Shown one piece after another: positions 54,033 to 63,543 of a DNA stretch of 64,000 bases. Source of the DNA: an uncultured Aquimarina sp. Lineage in GTDB: Bacteria > Bacteroidota > Bacteroidia > Flavobacteriales > Flavobacteriaceae. Location of the stretch: the NCBI GenBank assembly GCA_947500545.1, contig CANMSO010000001.1, positions 930,001 to 994,000 of the forward strand, in the 5' to 3' direction. The translations under genes and the position numbers were made by a program. The notes under the pieces were generated by a model. It made no database searches and was not told the origin of the DNA. It saw only the letters and a program-made list of their open reading frames with translations. The stretch's first letter is position 1, and the number at the start of each line of letters is the position of its first letter.

Positions 54033-54410
54033 ATGATTACATCATATAACCTAGAATTTTGTGATATCGAGGTATATACTAATTATACTATCGCTAGGAT
54101 ACATGAAGGGATTATTATGACCCCTGAAAAATTGAAGGTATTCATAAAACTTATAGATATTCATTTTAAAAACAAGCCCTTTGTATACATCTCACATAGG
54201 ACCAATTCTTTTTCTATAAACCCGTCTATTCATTTAGAATCTTCTAAAATACCAAACCTTGTTGGTTTTGCTGTAGTGTCAGACGATCCTTTACAGAAAA
54301 TGCAATTTAAGTTAGAAAGAAGTTTTTTTAAAAAGGAGTTTAAATATTTCGAAACTTTGCAAGAAGCTTTACACTGGAAAGATGAAATTTTAGAAAAATT
54401 AGTAGATTAA
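54033..54410 (+). CDS. STAS/SpoIIAA-like paralogue 5 of 5
   Basis: A 125-residue paralogue, last of the array: FVYISHRTNSFSINPSIHLE (Ser-Phe in place of Ser-Tyr), NLVGFAVVSDDPLQKMQFKLERSFFKKEFKYFETLQEALHWKDEIL. It is closest to copies 1 and 2. It converges with the rny transcript. No clear promoter was found in the 88 bases upstream. Function unknown. Confidence 0.62.
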   Translation: MITSYNLEFCDIEVYTNYTIARIHEGIIMTPEKLKVFIKLIDIHFKNKPFVYISHRTNSFSINPSIHLESSKIPNLVGFAVVSDDPLQKMQFKLERSFFKKEFKYFETLQEALHWKDEILEKLVD

Positions 54411-54428
54411 TTCTTAGATATTATATAT

Positions 54429-54455
54429 AAAAAAAGTGGTAAGTTTCCTCACCAC
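54429..54455 (-). terminator. rny terminator
   Basis: On the minus strand GTGGTGAG, GAAA tetraloop, CTTACCAC (one G-T pair; 54455-54436) followed by seven Ts. Confidence 0.82.
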
Positions 54456-54490
54456 CTTAATATATTACATTCGATAATTATTTCTTTTAT

Positions 54491-56056
54491 CTATTTAGCA
54501 ATATTAACTGCTCTGGTCTCTCTAATCACAGTAACTTTTACTTGCCCAGGATATGTCATATCTGTCTGTACTTTTTGAGAAATCTCAAAAGAAAGACTAG
54601 CTGCTCTTTCATCATTTACTTTTTCACTCTCTACAATTACCCGTAATTCTCTACCGGCTTGAATTGCGTATGCTTTTTTCACTCCATCAAAGGCAAATGC
54701 TATTTCTTCTAAATCTTTCAACCTTTGTATATACGAATCTAAGACTTGGCGTCTTGCTCCTGGCCTAGCCCCACTAATTGCATCACATACCTGAATAATC
54801 GGAGAAATCAACGAGTTCATTTCAACTTCATCATGGTGAGCTCCAATGGCATTACATACTTCAGGTTTTTCGCCATACTTCTCTGCCCATTGCATTCCTA
54901 AAATTGCGTGAGGAACTTCTGTTTCTGTATCTGGCACTTTACCTATATCATGAAGTAACCCAGCTCTTTTTGCCATTTTAGGATTCAATCCAAGTTCTGC
55001 TGCCATTACACCACATAATTTTGCTACTTCCCTAGAGTGTTGCAATAAGTTTTGACCATAAGAAGATCTATATTTCATTCTACCTACAGTCTTAATTAAC
55101 TCAGGATGCAATCCATGTATCCCTAAATCAATTACTGTACGCTTACCAACTTCTATGATCTCCTCATCTATTTGCTTCCTTGTCTTTCTAACCACCTCTT
55201 CTATTCGTGCGGGGTGAATCCTACCATCTGTTACTAATTTATGTAGTGAAAGACGAGCGACTTCTCTTCGTACAGAATCAAAGCAAGATAAGATTATAGC
55301 TTCTGGAGTATCGTCTACTATTATTTCCACACCGGTAGCTGCCTCAATAGCTCTAATATTTCTTCCTTCACGTCCAATAATTCTACCTTTCACATCATCA
55401 CTTTCAATATTAAATACAGAAACACAATTTTCTACTGCTTCTTCTGTACCAATTCTTTGAATCGTGTTAATAATAATCTTTTTGGCTTCTTGTTGTGCTG
55501 TAAGTTTTGCTTCTTCTATAGTATCTTGAATGAGCGCCATAGAATCTGTCTTTGCTTGTTCTTTCAAAGACTCTACAAGTTGCTCTTTTGCTTCTTCTGC
55601 AGATAATCCAGATATTACTTCTAACTGTTGAACCTGGCTTTTATGTAATTTCTTAAGTTCACTTTGTTTTTTCTCAAGGTAATCATTACGTTTATCATAA
55701 TCTTTTATTTTATCCTCAAGTTCTACATTAAGCTTTTTATTCTTAGATAATTCATTAGATATCTGAGATTCTTTATCTCTTGTTCTTTTTTCAGCTTCTG
55801 CTATTTTTTTATCTCGAGACAATATAACCTTCTCATGTTCAGATTTTAATTCAATAAACTTTTCTTTGGCCTGAAGGATTTTATCCTTCTTTATTGTTTC
55901 TCCTTCACTTTTCGCTTCTCTTAAAATACTTTCTGAACTCTTCTTTGCAGTTCTAATAATTTCTGATGCTTTACTACGCTCTAAAACCTTAGCAATAATA
56001 AAACCTATTACTAACCCCACCATCGAAGCAATAACCAAAAACATAATGTTATCCAT
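54491..56056 (-). CDS. rny: Ribonuclease Y
   Basis: A 521-residue membrane-bound endoribonuclease starting mRNA decay. It has an N-terminal helix (residues 4-24), a long coiled coil (about 30-200), a KH domain with [19 protein letters not shown] (about 225-245) and an HD domain whose metal motif HDIGK is near residue 368 with GAHHDEVE after it. Length normal. It follows the 6S-Flavo-like RNA and zapA on the same strand, the usual Bacteroidota gene order, and has a clear terminator. Confidence 0.96.
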   Translation of the reverse strand: MDNIMFLVIASMVGLVIGFIIAKVLERSKASEIIRTAKKSSESILREAKSEGETIKKDKILQAKEKFIELKSEHEKVILSRDKKIAEAEKRTRDKESQISNELSKNKKLNVELEDKIKDYDKRNDYLEKKQSELKKLHKSQVQQLEVISGLSAEEAKEQLVESLKEQAKTDSMALIQDTIEEAKLTAQQEAKKIIINTIQRIGTEEAVENCVSVFNIESDDVKGRIIGREGRNIRAIEAATGVEIIVDDTPEAIILSCFDSVRREVARLSLHKLVTDGRIHPARIEEVVRKTRKQIDEEIIEVGKRTVIDLGIHGLHPELIKTVGRMKYRSSYGQNLLQHSREVAKLCGVMAAELGLNPKMAKRAGLLHDIGKVPDTETEVPHAILGMQWAEKYGEKPEVCNAIGAHHDEVEMNSLISPIIQVCDAISGARPGARRQVLDSYIQRLKDLEEIAFAFDGVKKAYAIQAGRELRVIVESEKVNDERAASLSFEISQKVQTDMTYPGQVKVTVIRETRAVNIAK

Positions 56057-56079
56057 AATCTTTGTTAATATTTGTGTAT

Positions 56080-56250
56080 AAAAAAAGCCTGCACTAGTAA
56101 AAGGTTTTGTATAAACTCTGTAAAAACAGGTTTAGGGCTAACAAATTGCTCAAGAATCCGCTCTATGGCGGCACGCTTTTACAATTTAAACTCACCCTTT
56201 TGAATTAATTCTTGTTGAGTTTATCAAAATAACAACTAGTGCAGGCAGTA
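56080..56250 (-). ncRNA. ssrS: 6S RNA, 6S-Flavo type
   Basis: Between zapA and rny, 12-bp perfect complementary ends (GCCTGCACTAGT at 56087-56098; its complement at 56235-56246) close a long imperfect hairpin of about 160 bases whose arms pair in patches around a central loop (for example GAGTTTA near 56187-56220 and TAAACTC near 56112-56118). On the minus strand the closing stem is followed by a T-run (56080-56086), giving the transcript's 3' end. Position next to zapA and this shape match the 6S-Flavo motif, which mimics an open promoter and binds RNA polymerase. A covariance-model search was not run. Confidence 0.78.
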
Positions 56251-56272
56251 ACCTTATTTATTTTAATGAACG

Positions 56273-56563
56273 TTATGACAAATGTTCATGTAGCAAATCG
56301 TTTAAAGAATTTAATCTATTTACTACATTTACATTATCATCATCTTTATCTATAACCTTTTGTTCGACCTGTGCGGCAAATTGTAATGCGCACATTGCTA
56401 ATACATCTTGTTTATCTCTTACCGCATAGCTTTGCTCAAATTGCTTTATCATTGCCTCGATCTTTTTGGCTGCTTTTCGCAGACCTTCTTCCTGATCCGG
56501 ATTAATAGTCAATGGATATACGCGATCTGCAATTGATAGTTTAATTTTAAGCTTATCTGCCAT
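56273..56563 (-). CDS. zapA: Cell division protein ZapA
   Basis: A 96-residue FtsZ-ring stabiliser: the N-terminal strands IKLSIADRVYPLTINPDQEEGLRKAAKKIEAMI and the coiled-coil C-terminus (FAAQVEQKVIDKDDDNVN, ending LNDLLHEHL) are typical. It starts seven bases after the zapB-like gene and is followed by 6S RNA. Confidence 0.88.
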   Translation of the reverse strand: MADKLKIKLSIADRVYPLTINPDQEEGLRKAAKKIEAMIKQFEQSYAVRDKQDVLAMCALQFAAQVEQKVIDKDDDNVNVVNRLNSLNDLLHEHLS

Positions 56564-56570
56564 ATTTCAA

Positions 56571-56861
56571 TCATTCAGAGAGCTGTGCTATACACATGTC
56601 TATTTCTTTTATTAAGGCGTTTATTTTGAGCTTGGTCTCCCGTTTATATTCGTCACTGCCAAGCATTGCATTAGCATTTTTGAGTGCACTGAATTTTTCT
56701 TCCCAATGCTTTAATTGATTCGTTTGAAGTTCTGAATTGGACTCTAATTCTTGTATTTTACTTTTTAGATCTGCATTCTGCTGTTTCATTAACTCATACT
56801 TATGTAGCAGCTTGCTTATCCTATTCTCAAGAGAATCAACAATTTCAATTAAATCACTCAT
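56571..56861 (-). CDS. ZapB-like coiled-coil protein
   Basis: A 96-residue, almost fully coiled-coil protein (VDSLENRISKLLHKYELMKQQNADLKSKIQELE, then NQLKHWEEKFSALKNANAML). In Bacteroidota this gene usually precedes zapA and is likely its partner at the division ring. The similarity to E. coli ZapB is in shape only. Seven bases separate it from zapA, so the two are co-transcribed. Confidence 0.7.
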   Translation of the reverse strand: MSDLIEIVDSLENRISKLLHKYELMKQQNADLKSKIQELESNSELQTNQLKHWEEKFSALKNANAMLGSDEYKRETKLKINALIKEIDMCIAQLSE

Positions 56862-56951
56862 TAATATATTTTACGCAATACTTCGTTACACAAAGTTAAC
56901 ATACCAATTGAAAAAACCCAATAGTTTTTAAACTAATTTTATGTGTCATAA

Positions 56952-58073
56952 TTATTGTTGTTCTGCTCTTGATATTTCTTCTACTTTGGCTAGTGATGAA
57001 GCTATGATCTGGTGCATGTCATAGTAACGATACTCTGCCAGTCGTCCACCAAAAATTACATTCCCTAACTTAAGCGACTCTTCTTTATATTTTTTAAATA
57101 GTTGCTGATTTTCGTCATTATTTATTGGATAATAAGCCTCTTTCCCCCTATTCCATGCTTCAGGATATTCTTTGGTTATGATAGTTTTGTCTTGTTTACC
57201 AAACTCAAAATGCTTGTGTTCTATAATTCTTGTAAATGAATAGTCGGCGTCATTATAGTTCACCACTGCGTTACCCTGGTAATTTTCAATTTCATGCAAT
57301 TCATGTTCGAAACGTAATGATCTATACTCCAGCTGCCCATACTTGTATTCAAAAAATTCATCTATTTTACCTGTATAGACTACTTTATCTGCCAATGCTT
57401 CTAAATGGTCTCTTTTTTCAAAAAAATCAATACTTGTTTTTGTATCAATCCCATCCAATAATCCATCAATAATAGTATTATATCCTCCTACGGGTATACC
57501 TTGATATCTATCATTAAAATAGTTGTTATCAAATGTAAACCGAACAGGTAAACGTTTTATTATGAAAGCGGGAAGTTCTGTGGCTTTTTTACCCCATTGC
57601 TTTTCTGTGTATTCTTTAATAAAGGTTTCATAGATATCTTTTCCAACCAATGACAGTGCTTGCTCTTCAAGGTTTTTTGGAGATTTAGTTCCGTACTTGG
57701 CTATTTGTTCATTGATTTTTTGTTTTGCCTCTTCTGGAGTTCTGGTACCCCATAACTGATAAAATGTATTCATATTAAAAGGCAAGTTATACAGTTTACC
57801 TTTAGACAATGATATTGGCGAGTTGATATAATTATTAAAGGTTGCGAATTGATTGACGTAATCCCAAATCCTTTTGTCATTTGTATGAAAAATATGGGCA
57901 CCGTACTTGTGTATATTAATATCTTCTTTTTTCTCACAATATACGTTACCTCCCAAATGATCACGCTTATCTATGACAAGGCATTTTTTTCCTCGTTTTT
58001 TCATTTCATGTGCAAAAACACTTCCAAACAATCCCGCCCCCACTATTAAATAATCATATTCTTTTTCTATCAC
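56952..58073 (-). CDS. glf: UDP-galactopyranose mutase
   Basis: A 373-residue flavoenzyme converting UDP-galactopyranose to UDP-galactofuranose. The FAD-binding N-terminus is VGAGLFGSVFAHEMKKRG followed by KRDHLGGNVYC; other family elements are YGAHIFHTND, FNMNTFYQLWG, YTEKQWG, FDNNYFNDRYQGIPVGGY and YYPINNDENQQLFKKY. Length normal. It lies divergent from a galactofuranosyltransferase-like gene, together an indicator that a galactofuranose-containing glycan is made. A TAnnTTTG match (TAGATTTG, 58129-58122) lies upstream. Confidence 0.96.
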   Translation of the reverse strand: MIEKEYDYLIVGAGLFGSVFAHEMKKRGKKCLVIDKRDHLGGNVYCEKKEDINIHKYGAHIFHTNDKRIWDYVNQFATFNNYINSPISLSKGKLYNLPFNMNTFYQLWGTRTPEEAKQKINEQIAKYGTKSPKNLEEQALSLVGKDIYETFIKEYTEKQWGKKATELPAFIIKRLPVRFTFDNNYFNDRYQGIPVGGYNTIIDGLLDGIDTKTSIDFFEKRDHLEALADKVVYTGKIDEFFEYKYGQLEYRSLRFEHELHEIENYQGNAVVNYNDADYSFTRIIEHKHFEFGKQDKTIITKEYPEAWNRGKEAYYPINNDENQQLFKKYKEESLKLGNVIFGGRLAEYRYYDMHQIIASSLAKVEEISRAEQQ

Positions 58074-58199
58074 TTTTACTCGTATTTTAATTAATTACTC
58101 CATAGTCCAAATATCAATTTCCAAATCTAATGTTTTAAACCGACTAGTACTTAACAATACCTGCTCAAATAGAGTTCGTAACAATAATCTTAATAATAT

Positions 58200-58232
58200 T
58201 TGGCATAAAAAAATAAAATGTATGTATCTTTC
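58200..58232 (+). promoter_or_regulatory. Promoter of the glycosyltransferase gene
   Basis: TTG (58200-58202), 22 bases, TATCTTTC (58225-58232), one mismatch from TAnnTTTG; the ATG is 23 bases downstream. Confidence 0.45.
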
Positions 58233-58255
58233 ATTCCAGAAATTTAACTCGAAAT

Positions 58256-59302
58256 ATGACAGGGTATTATATCTCAAGAAATTACAAATCTCTTTTTAAT
58301 GCTGCGGGAAAAGCTAAAACTGATTGTGAGTTCATTTTACAAGAAATGGGATTCAAAAATTTAGGATTTAAACAATCTTCAATCCCAAATTCGGCTCTAG
58401 GAACAATAAAGAATTTCTTAGGTATCACCTATGCTTTATTACGTTTACCTTTCAAAAGCACTTTATGCACACAATATCCTTTAAATAAGTTTAGAGGTTA
58501 TGTATTATTTATCGCAAAACTAAAACGGTGCCGCATTATCACAATTGTTCATGATGTTAGATTCTTGAAAGGTCGAACAGGTAATGCCAGTAAAGAATTA
58601 AAAAAGATAATTACATCAGATGCAATCATTGTTCATAATCAAGCAATGAGAGATTGGTTTGTTGAACAAAATGTTCAGATCCCAATCATCGTACTAGGTA
58701 TCTTTGATTATATCCTTAATGACGGTTTACCAGCACAGAATAATAAAAACAATGGAACAAAACCATATGAAGTAGTATATGCCGGTGGTTTTGGTGATGG
58801 TAAAAATTCTTACATCTACGATCTAGACACTTTAGAGAAGAATGATTTTAAGATGAAACTCTATGGCATTGGTTTTGATTATCAAAAACTTAAAGCACCA
58901 AAAGAAGAATCTATAATATCCTATGAAGGAGCATTTCCTTCTGATGAAGTAGCTTATCGTATTGAAGGCTCTTTTGGATTGGTATGGGATGGTACATCGA
59001 CAGAAGAATGTAGTGGGCAGTATGGACAATATTTAAAATTTAACAATCCACATAAAACATCATTATATATTTTATGCGGATTACCAATCATCGTTTGGGA
59101 TAAAGCGGCGATAAGTGCTTTTATTTTAGAAAACAACTTGGGTATTGTTGTATCAAACTTAAAAGATCTAAGTGATAAACTTGAACAGCTATCTAATGAA
59201 GATTATCAAAAAATGAAATCAAACATTGATAGCGCAAGAACAAAAATAATTTCTGGAGGATATCTAAATAATGCTGTTAATAAAGCGTTACAGAGTATAT
59301 AA
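58256..59302 (+). CDS. Galactofuranosyltransferase-like (Gtf3/GT113-type) glycosyltransferase
   Basis: A 348-residue cytoplasmic sugar transferase of the Gtf3 / beta-1,6-galactofuranosyltransferase type. It has GT-B-like halves: an N-terminal half with TIVHDVRFLKGR (about 93-104) and a C-terminal half with VVYAGGFGDGKNSY, ISYEGAFPSDEV, FGLVWDGTSTEECSGQYGQYLKFNNPHKTSLYILCGLPIIVWDKAA, the classic donor-pocket segment. The family transfers Galf, Glc or related sugars; the divergent UDP-Galf-forming mutase argues for Galf. No signal or helix; acts at the inner face of the membrane. Acceptor unknown. Confidence 0.85.
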   Translation: MTGYYISRNYKSLFNAAGKAKTDCEFILQEMGFKNLGFKQSSIPNSALGTIKNFLGITYALLRLPFKSTLCTQYPLNKFRGYVLFIAKLKRCRIITIVHDVRFLKGRTGNASKELKKIITSDAIIVHNQAMRDWFVEQNVQIPIIVLGIFDYILNDGLPAQNNKNNGTKPYEVVYAGGFGDGKNSYIYDLDTLEKNDFKMKLYGIGFDYQKLKAPKEESIISYEGAFPSDEVAYRIEGSFGLVWDGTSTEECSGQYGQYLKFNNPHKTSLYILCGLPIIVWDKAAISAFILENNLGIVVSNLKDLSDKLEQLSNEDYQKMKSNIDSARTKIISGGYLNNAVNKALQSI

Positions 59303-59359
59303 CTGTAGAAAGAAGTAGTTTTATATGTCACACATAAACATTTACTTTTAAACTCATTT

Positions 59360-61048
59360 ATGCGAGCAATTATATTTTTTATAATTTTTGGACTGTCATT
59401 TTGTTATGGTCAGAAAGACATTGCAAAAGATTACTTCATGGCACCATTGGATATTCCTTTGGTTGTTTCTGGAACTTTTGGCGAATTAAGATCTAATCAT
59501 TTCCATTCTGGATTGGATATGAAAACCCAGGGAGAAGAAGGACTTAATATATATGCCACGGCTTCTGGAAGAGTAAGTAGAATAAAAGTTTCTCATGGAG
59601 GATATGGAAAAGCAATCTACATCGTACACCCAAACGGCTACACCAGTGTTTATGCACATTTGAGTAAGTTTTCACCAGAAATCGAAGCCTTTGTCAAAGA
59701 GCGGCAATATGCAAAGGAATCTTATGAAATAGAACTTTTCCCTAAGTCTAGTTCTTTAATGGTTACCAAAGGTGATATTATTGCCTTTAGTGGAAATACC
59801 GGAGGTAGCTCTGGCCCACACTTACATTTTGAAATTAGAGATTCTAAATCCAGACCAATGAACCCATTGAGTTTTGGGCTTGATGTACAGGATACAAAAA
59901 AACCAATAATAAATAGTCTATGGGCATATAGCCTAGATAAAAATGCACATGTTAATGGTAGCCAAGAGCCATTTAAATTAAAATTAACACAAAGGGAAGA
60001 TGGGACTTTTAAAGCCGAAAATATAAACGCGCATGGCAATGTTGGTTTTGGCGTATCTACAATAGATAAACAGGATTTGGCGAATAACAAAAACGGTATT
60101 TATGAAATATCAACCGAAGTCAATGGGCAGGAAAATTTAAAGTTAGTAATGAATCGATTCTCTTTCTCCGAAACACGCTATGTTAATCGACTTATTGATT
60201 ACACATACTTCAAAAGAAATAGAAGCAGAATAAGCAAACTATTTGTTGAACAAAATAACCCCCTCACTGTCTTTAAAAAGAAGATGAACAATGGTTTTAT
60301 AAAAATTGAAGATAGCCTTTCTTATAATTATAAAATATCTATTAAAGACTTCAAAAACAACACAACTATTATAGATATACCAATACAAGGAAAGTATACC
60401 GATTCAATTTCCAAAACTAATATATCAAAAACGCCATACTTTGTACAAGCAAACGAAAACTATACGTTTAATGACGGTATTGTTGATCTTTTAATCCCAA
60501 GAGGGAGTCTATATGATGACACTTATCTAAATCTTTCTGTAAATGGTGAAACGGTAGAAATTCATAATGACGAAACTCCTTTACACAAAAACATGACATT
60601 GGTTTTTGACGTTTCTCGTTACAAAGAAGAAGATCGAAAAAACTTGTATATCGGCCGAGTTAATAAAAAGAATGAGCCATCATATACACGAACATCAAAA
60701 AAAGGAGATCGATTTTCAACACGAACACGAACCTTCGGAAAATATTCTTTATTTGCAGATACCCAAAAACCAAGTATTGTTCCTATCAATGTTTCTAGTA
60801 AGCAATGGATATCTAAGGCTACACATCTTAAAGTAAAGATTAATGATTCAGAATCTGGAATAAAAAATTATAGAGGTACAATAAATGGAAAATTCATTCT
60901 TATGGAGTATGATTATAAAACAGGAATGTTAATTTATGACTTCAATGACAAAGTTAATACAGACCCAGAAAATAATTTTAAACTCGTTGTATTAGATAAT
61001 ACAGGAAACAGAGCAACATTTGAAACAACATTCTTTAGAAAACCTTAA
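59360..61048 (+). CDS. Exported M23 family metallopeptidase (LytM domain)
   Basis: A 562-residue zinc peptidase with a signal peptide (residues 1-17, SFCYGQ). The LytM domain is at about 30-175, with the HxxxD site His49-Asp53 and HLH at 154-156, both complete, so it should cleave cross-links in peptidoglycan. From 180 to the end are beta-rich repeats of unknown role (Ig-like; VVLDNTGNRATF at the end). The TonB-dependent receptor follows with 13 bases between stop and preferred TTG start, so they form one operon; coupling of wall hydrolysis with outer-membrane transport is inferred. Confidence 0.93.
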   Translation: MRAIIFFIIFGLSFCYGQKDIAKDYFMAPLDIPLVVSGTFGELRSNHFHSGLDMKTQGEEGLNIYATASGRVSRIKVSHGGYGKAIYIVHPNGYTSVYAHLSKFSPEIEAFVKERQYAKESYEIELFPKSSSLMVTKGDIIAFSGNTGGSSGPHLHFEIRDSKSRPMNPLSFGLDVQDTKKPIINSLWAYSLDKNAHVNGSQEPFKLKLTQREDGTFKAENINAHGNVGFGVSTIDKQDLANNKNGIYEISTEVNGQENLKLVMNRFSFSETRYVNRLIDYTYFKRNRSRISKLFVEQNNPLTVFKKKMNNGFIKIEDSLSYNYKISIKDFKNNTTIIDIPIQGKYTDSISKTNISKTPYFVQANENYTFNDGIVDLLIPRGSLYDDTYLNLSVNGETVEIHNDETPLHKNMTLVFDVSRYKEEDRKNLYIGRVNKKNEPSYTRTSKKGDRFSTRTRTFGKYSLFADTQKPSIVPINVSSKQWISKATHLKVKINDSESGIKNYRGTINGKFILMEYDYKTGMLIYDFNDKVNTDPENNFKLVVLDNTGNRATFETTFFRKP

Positions 61049-61061
61049 ATATTCATACTTT

Positions 61062-63533
61062 TTGAAAAATCATCTTTTTTTCTTTATCGTCACTTTTTTC
61101 GTTTTTACCAGTATACAATCTTTGGCTCAAGACGCCATCCTTAAAGGTGTTGTTCTTGATGAAAACAACACACCTATTTCTGGTGCTAACATCTCTTACA
61201 ACAACTCGGGTACTCAATCTGATAAAAATGGAGTTTATCAGCTAGATATTCCTGCTAATCAAGAGATCGAAGTGAAAATATCACATATCAGTCTAAAAGA
61301 TATGCGATTTGTAATTAAACTAGAAGCAAACCAAGAGTATGAATTAAATCCGGTTCTTAAAACAAATGTCGAACAAATAAGTGAAGTGATCATATCGGGT
61401 AAAGAAAGGAAGACTGTAGAAGGAATCACGACATTAGACCCAGAAACAATAAGAACCACACCATCTGCCAATGCAGGTGTTGAAGGATTATTAAAAAGTC
61501 TCCCAGGTGTTAGTTCAAATAACGAATTAAGCACACAATATTCTGTTAGAGGAGGAAATTTTGATGAAAACCTGGTTTATGTAAACGAAATAGAAGTATA
61601 TAGACCATTTTTAATACGGTCAGGACAACAAGAAGGTCTAAGTTTTGTAAATACAGATTTAGTAAGAAATGTCGATTTCTCTGCAGGAGGTTTTCAGGCT
61701 AAATATGGAGATAAACTCTCTTCTGTTCTAAATATTACTTATAAAAGACCCACTCGATTAGGAGCTACTGCCAATTTAAGTCTTCTTGGAGGAAGCCTTT
61801 CTGCCGGAGGGATTTCTAAAAACAAAAAGTTTTCAGGTATTGTTGGTGTACGATATAGAGATAATAGCCTATTAGTAGATGCCAGAAATACTGAAACTAA
61901 CTTTCAACCTAGATTTGCAGACATTCAGACATACTTATCCTATAATATCACCAATAAGTTTGAATTAGGGTTTCTGGGAAATTTGGCAATCAACCGATAT
62001 GATTATGAACCAATAAGCCAGCAAGTAAACTTTGGTACCCTACAAACCGCACAAGCTCTTAGTGTTTTTTATCAAGGACAAGAAGAAGACCAGTACAACA
62101 CCTATTTTGGAGCCCTAAAAGGAACCTATCAACCAAATGAAAATCTAACCTTAAAATTAATTGGTTCTGCTTATCACACCCAAGAGCAAGAACATTATGA
62201 TATATTAGCTGCTTATTTTTTAGGGACAGTTAACACAGATATTGGTAGTGAAGATTTAGGCGAAGTAGTATTTAATGAAGGTGTTGGTTCTCAATTAACC
62301 CATGCGCGAAATGATCTTGACGCATTAATATTCAATGTAGAACACAAAGGAACCTATATTGCAGATAAGCACCAATTTGATTGGGGAATAAAATATACTT
62401 CAGAAGATATTAGAGATAGGTTACAGGAATATGAGATTGTAGATTCTGCCGGTTTTTCTATAAGACCTCCTATCCTGGATTTAGTAAATGACCAGCCGTA
62501 TAATCCATTTGCAAGTCCAATTGTTCCTTTTGTAAGTGTACGAGCTACCAATGAAGCAAAAATTGACCGTATTTCTGGATATGCACAGTATAGTCTTCGT
62601 TCGACTATCAATGAAAATGAAATTTGGGCCAATATAGGAGTAAGAGCCCATAACTGGAACGTTTCGGGAAGTACTGTTGCTAGTACCGATTCTCAAATTG
62701 TATTTAGTCCAAGAGCACAAATTGCTATTAAACCAAACTGGAAAGCTGACATGATTTTCAGAGTTTCAGGAGGGCTATATCATCAACCTCCGTTTTACAG
62801 AGAGTTAAGAGACTCTTTGGGGGTTGTTAGACCAGAAGTCAAAGCACAGCAATCTGCACATTTGGTTATTGGCAATGATTACAGTTTTAAAATGTGGGAT
62901 AGACCATTTAAGCTTACTTCAGAGATATATTATAAAAAATTAACCGACGTTAATCCGTACACTATAGAAAATGTGCGTATTAGATATCGCGCCAGAAATA
63001 ATGCAAAGGCATATGCTCAAGGGTTAGATTTAAGACTTAATGGAGAGTTTGTTCCGGGAACAGAAAGCTGGGTTAGTCTTGGATATCTAAAAACCGAAGA
63101 AAACATTGATGATAGAGGCTACATATCAAGACCAACAGATCAACGACTAAAAATCGGAGTGCTTTTCCAAGACTATGTGCCTACAATCCCTAGTTTAAAA
63201 ATGTATCTTAATATGATTTATCAAACAGGAGTTCCTGGCGGTTCACCAAGTTATGCAGACCCCTATGATTTTCAGTCACGACTAAGAGATTACAGAAGAG
63301 CGGATCTTGGAATATCATACATTGTGGTAGATAAAGATAAAAGACTAAGAAATGGACATTTTTTAAATAACTTTAGAGAATTAAATCTTGGCTTTGAGAT
63401 CTATAATCTCTTTGATAATAGAAACTCGATTACCAATACATTTGTAAGAGATGCCTCTAGCCAGCTTCAATTTGCTATCCCAAATTTTTTGACACCCAGA
63501 GTTTTTAATGTGAGAGTAGGAATGAAGTTTTAG
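61062..63533 (+). CDS. TonB-dependent receptor with carboxypeptidase-like N-terminal domain
   Basis: An outer-membrane transporter of about 823 residues from a TTG at 61062, giving signal peptide MKNHLFFFIVTFFVF... ending SLAQD; a TTG at 61020 would add 14 residues overlapping the M23 gene. CarboxypepD_reg-like domain at about 27-105 (LKGVVLDENNTPISGANISYN), plug domain at about 110-215 (NAGVEGLLKSLPGVSSN, YSVRGGNFDENLVYVNEIEV), then a barrel ending RVFNVRVGMKF. The ligand is unknown; no SusD-like partner is nearby, so it is not a classic polysaccharide locus. Confidence 0.93.
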   Translation: MKNHLFFFIVTFFVFTSIQSLAQDAILKGVVLDENNTPISGANISYNNSGTQSDKNGVYQLDIPANQEIEVKISHISLKDMRFVIKLEANQEYELNPVLKTNVEQISEVIISGKERKTVEGITTLDPETIRTTPSANAGVEGLLKSLPGVSSNNELSTQYSVRGGNFDENLVYVNEIEVYRPFLIRSGQQEGLSFVNTDLVRNVDFSAGGFQAKYGDKLSSVLNITYKRPTRLGATANLSLLGGSLSAGGISKNKKFSGIVGVRYRDNSLLVDARNTETNFQPRFADIQTYLSYNITNKFELGFLGNLAINRYDYEPISQQVNFGTLQTAQALSVFYQGQEEDQYNTYFGALKGTYQPNENLTLKLIGSAYHTQEQEHYDILAAYFLGTVNTDIGSEDLGEVVFNEGVGSQLTHARNDLDALIFNVEHKGTYIADKHQFDWGIKYTSEDIRDRLQEYEIVDSAGFSIRPPILDLVNDQPYNPFASPIVPFVSVRATNEAKIDRISGYAQYSLRSTINENEIWANIGVRAHNWNVSGSTVASTDSQIVFSPRAQIAIKPNWKADMIFRVSGGLYHQPPFYRELRDSLGVVRPEVKAQQSAHLVIGNDYSFKMWDRPFKLTSEIYYKKLTDVNPYTIENVRIRYRARNNAKAYAQGLDLRLNGEFVPGTESWVSLGYLKTEENIDDRGYISRPTDQRLKIGVLFQDYVPTIPSLKMYLNMIYQTGVPGGSPSYADPYDFQSRLRDYRRADLGISYIVVDKDKRLRNGHFLNNFRELNLGFEIYNLFDNRNSITNTFVRDASSQLQFAIPNFLTPRVFNVRVGMKF

Positions 63534-63543
63534 GCAACAACTA

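Noticed and set aside
52176..54410. A CRISPR or DNA tandem repeat array at the five-gene locus
   Set aside because: Similarity is at protein level with normal coding frames; no short regular repeats or spacers.
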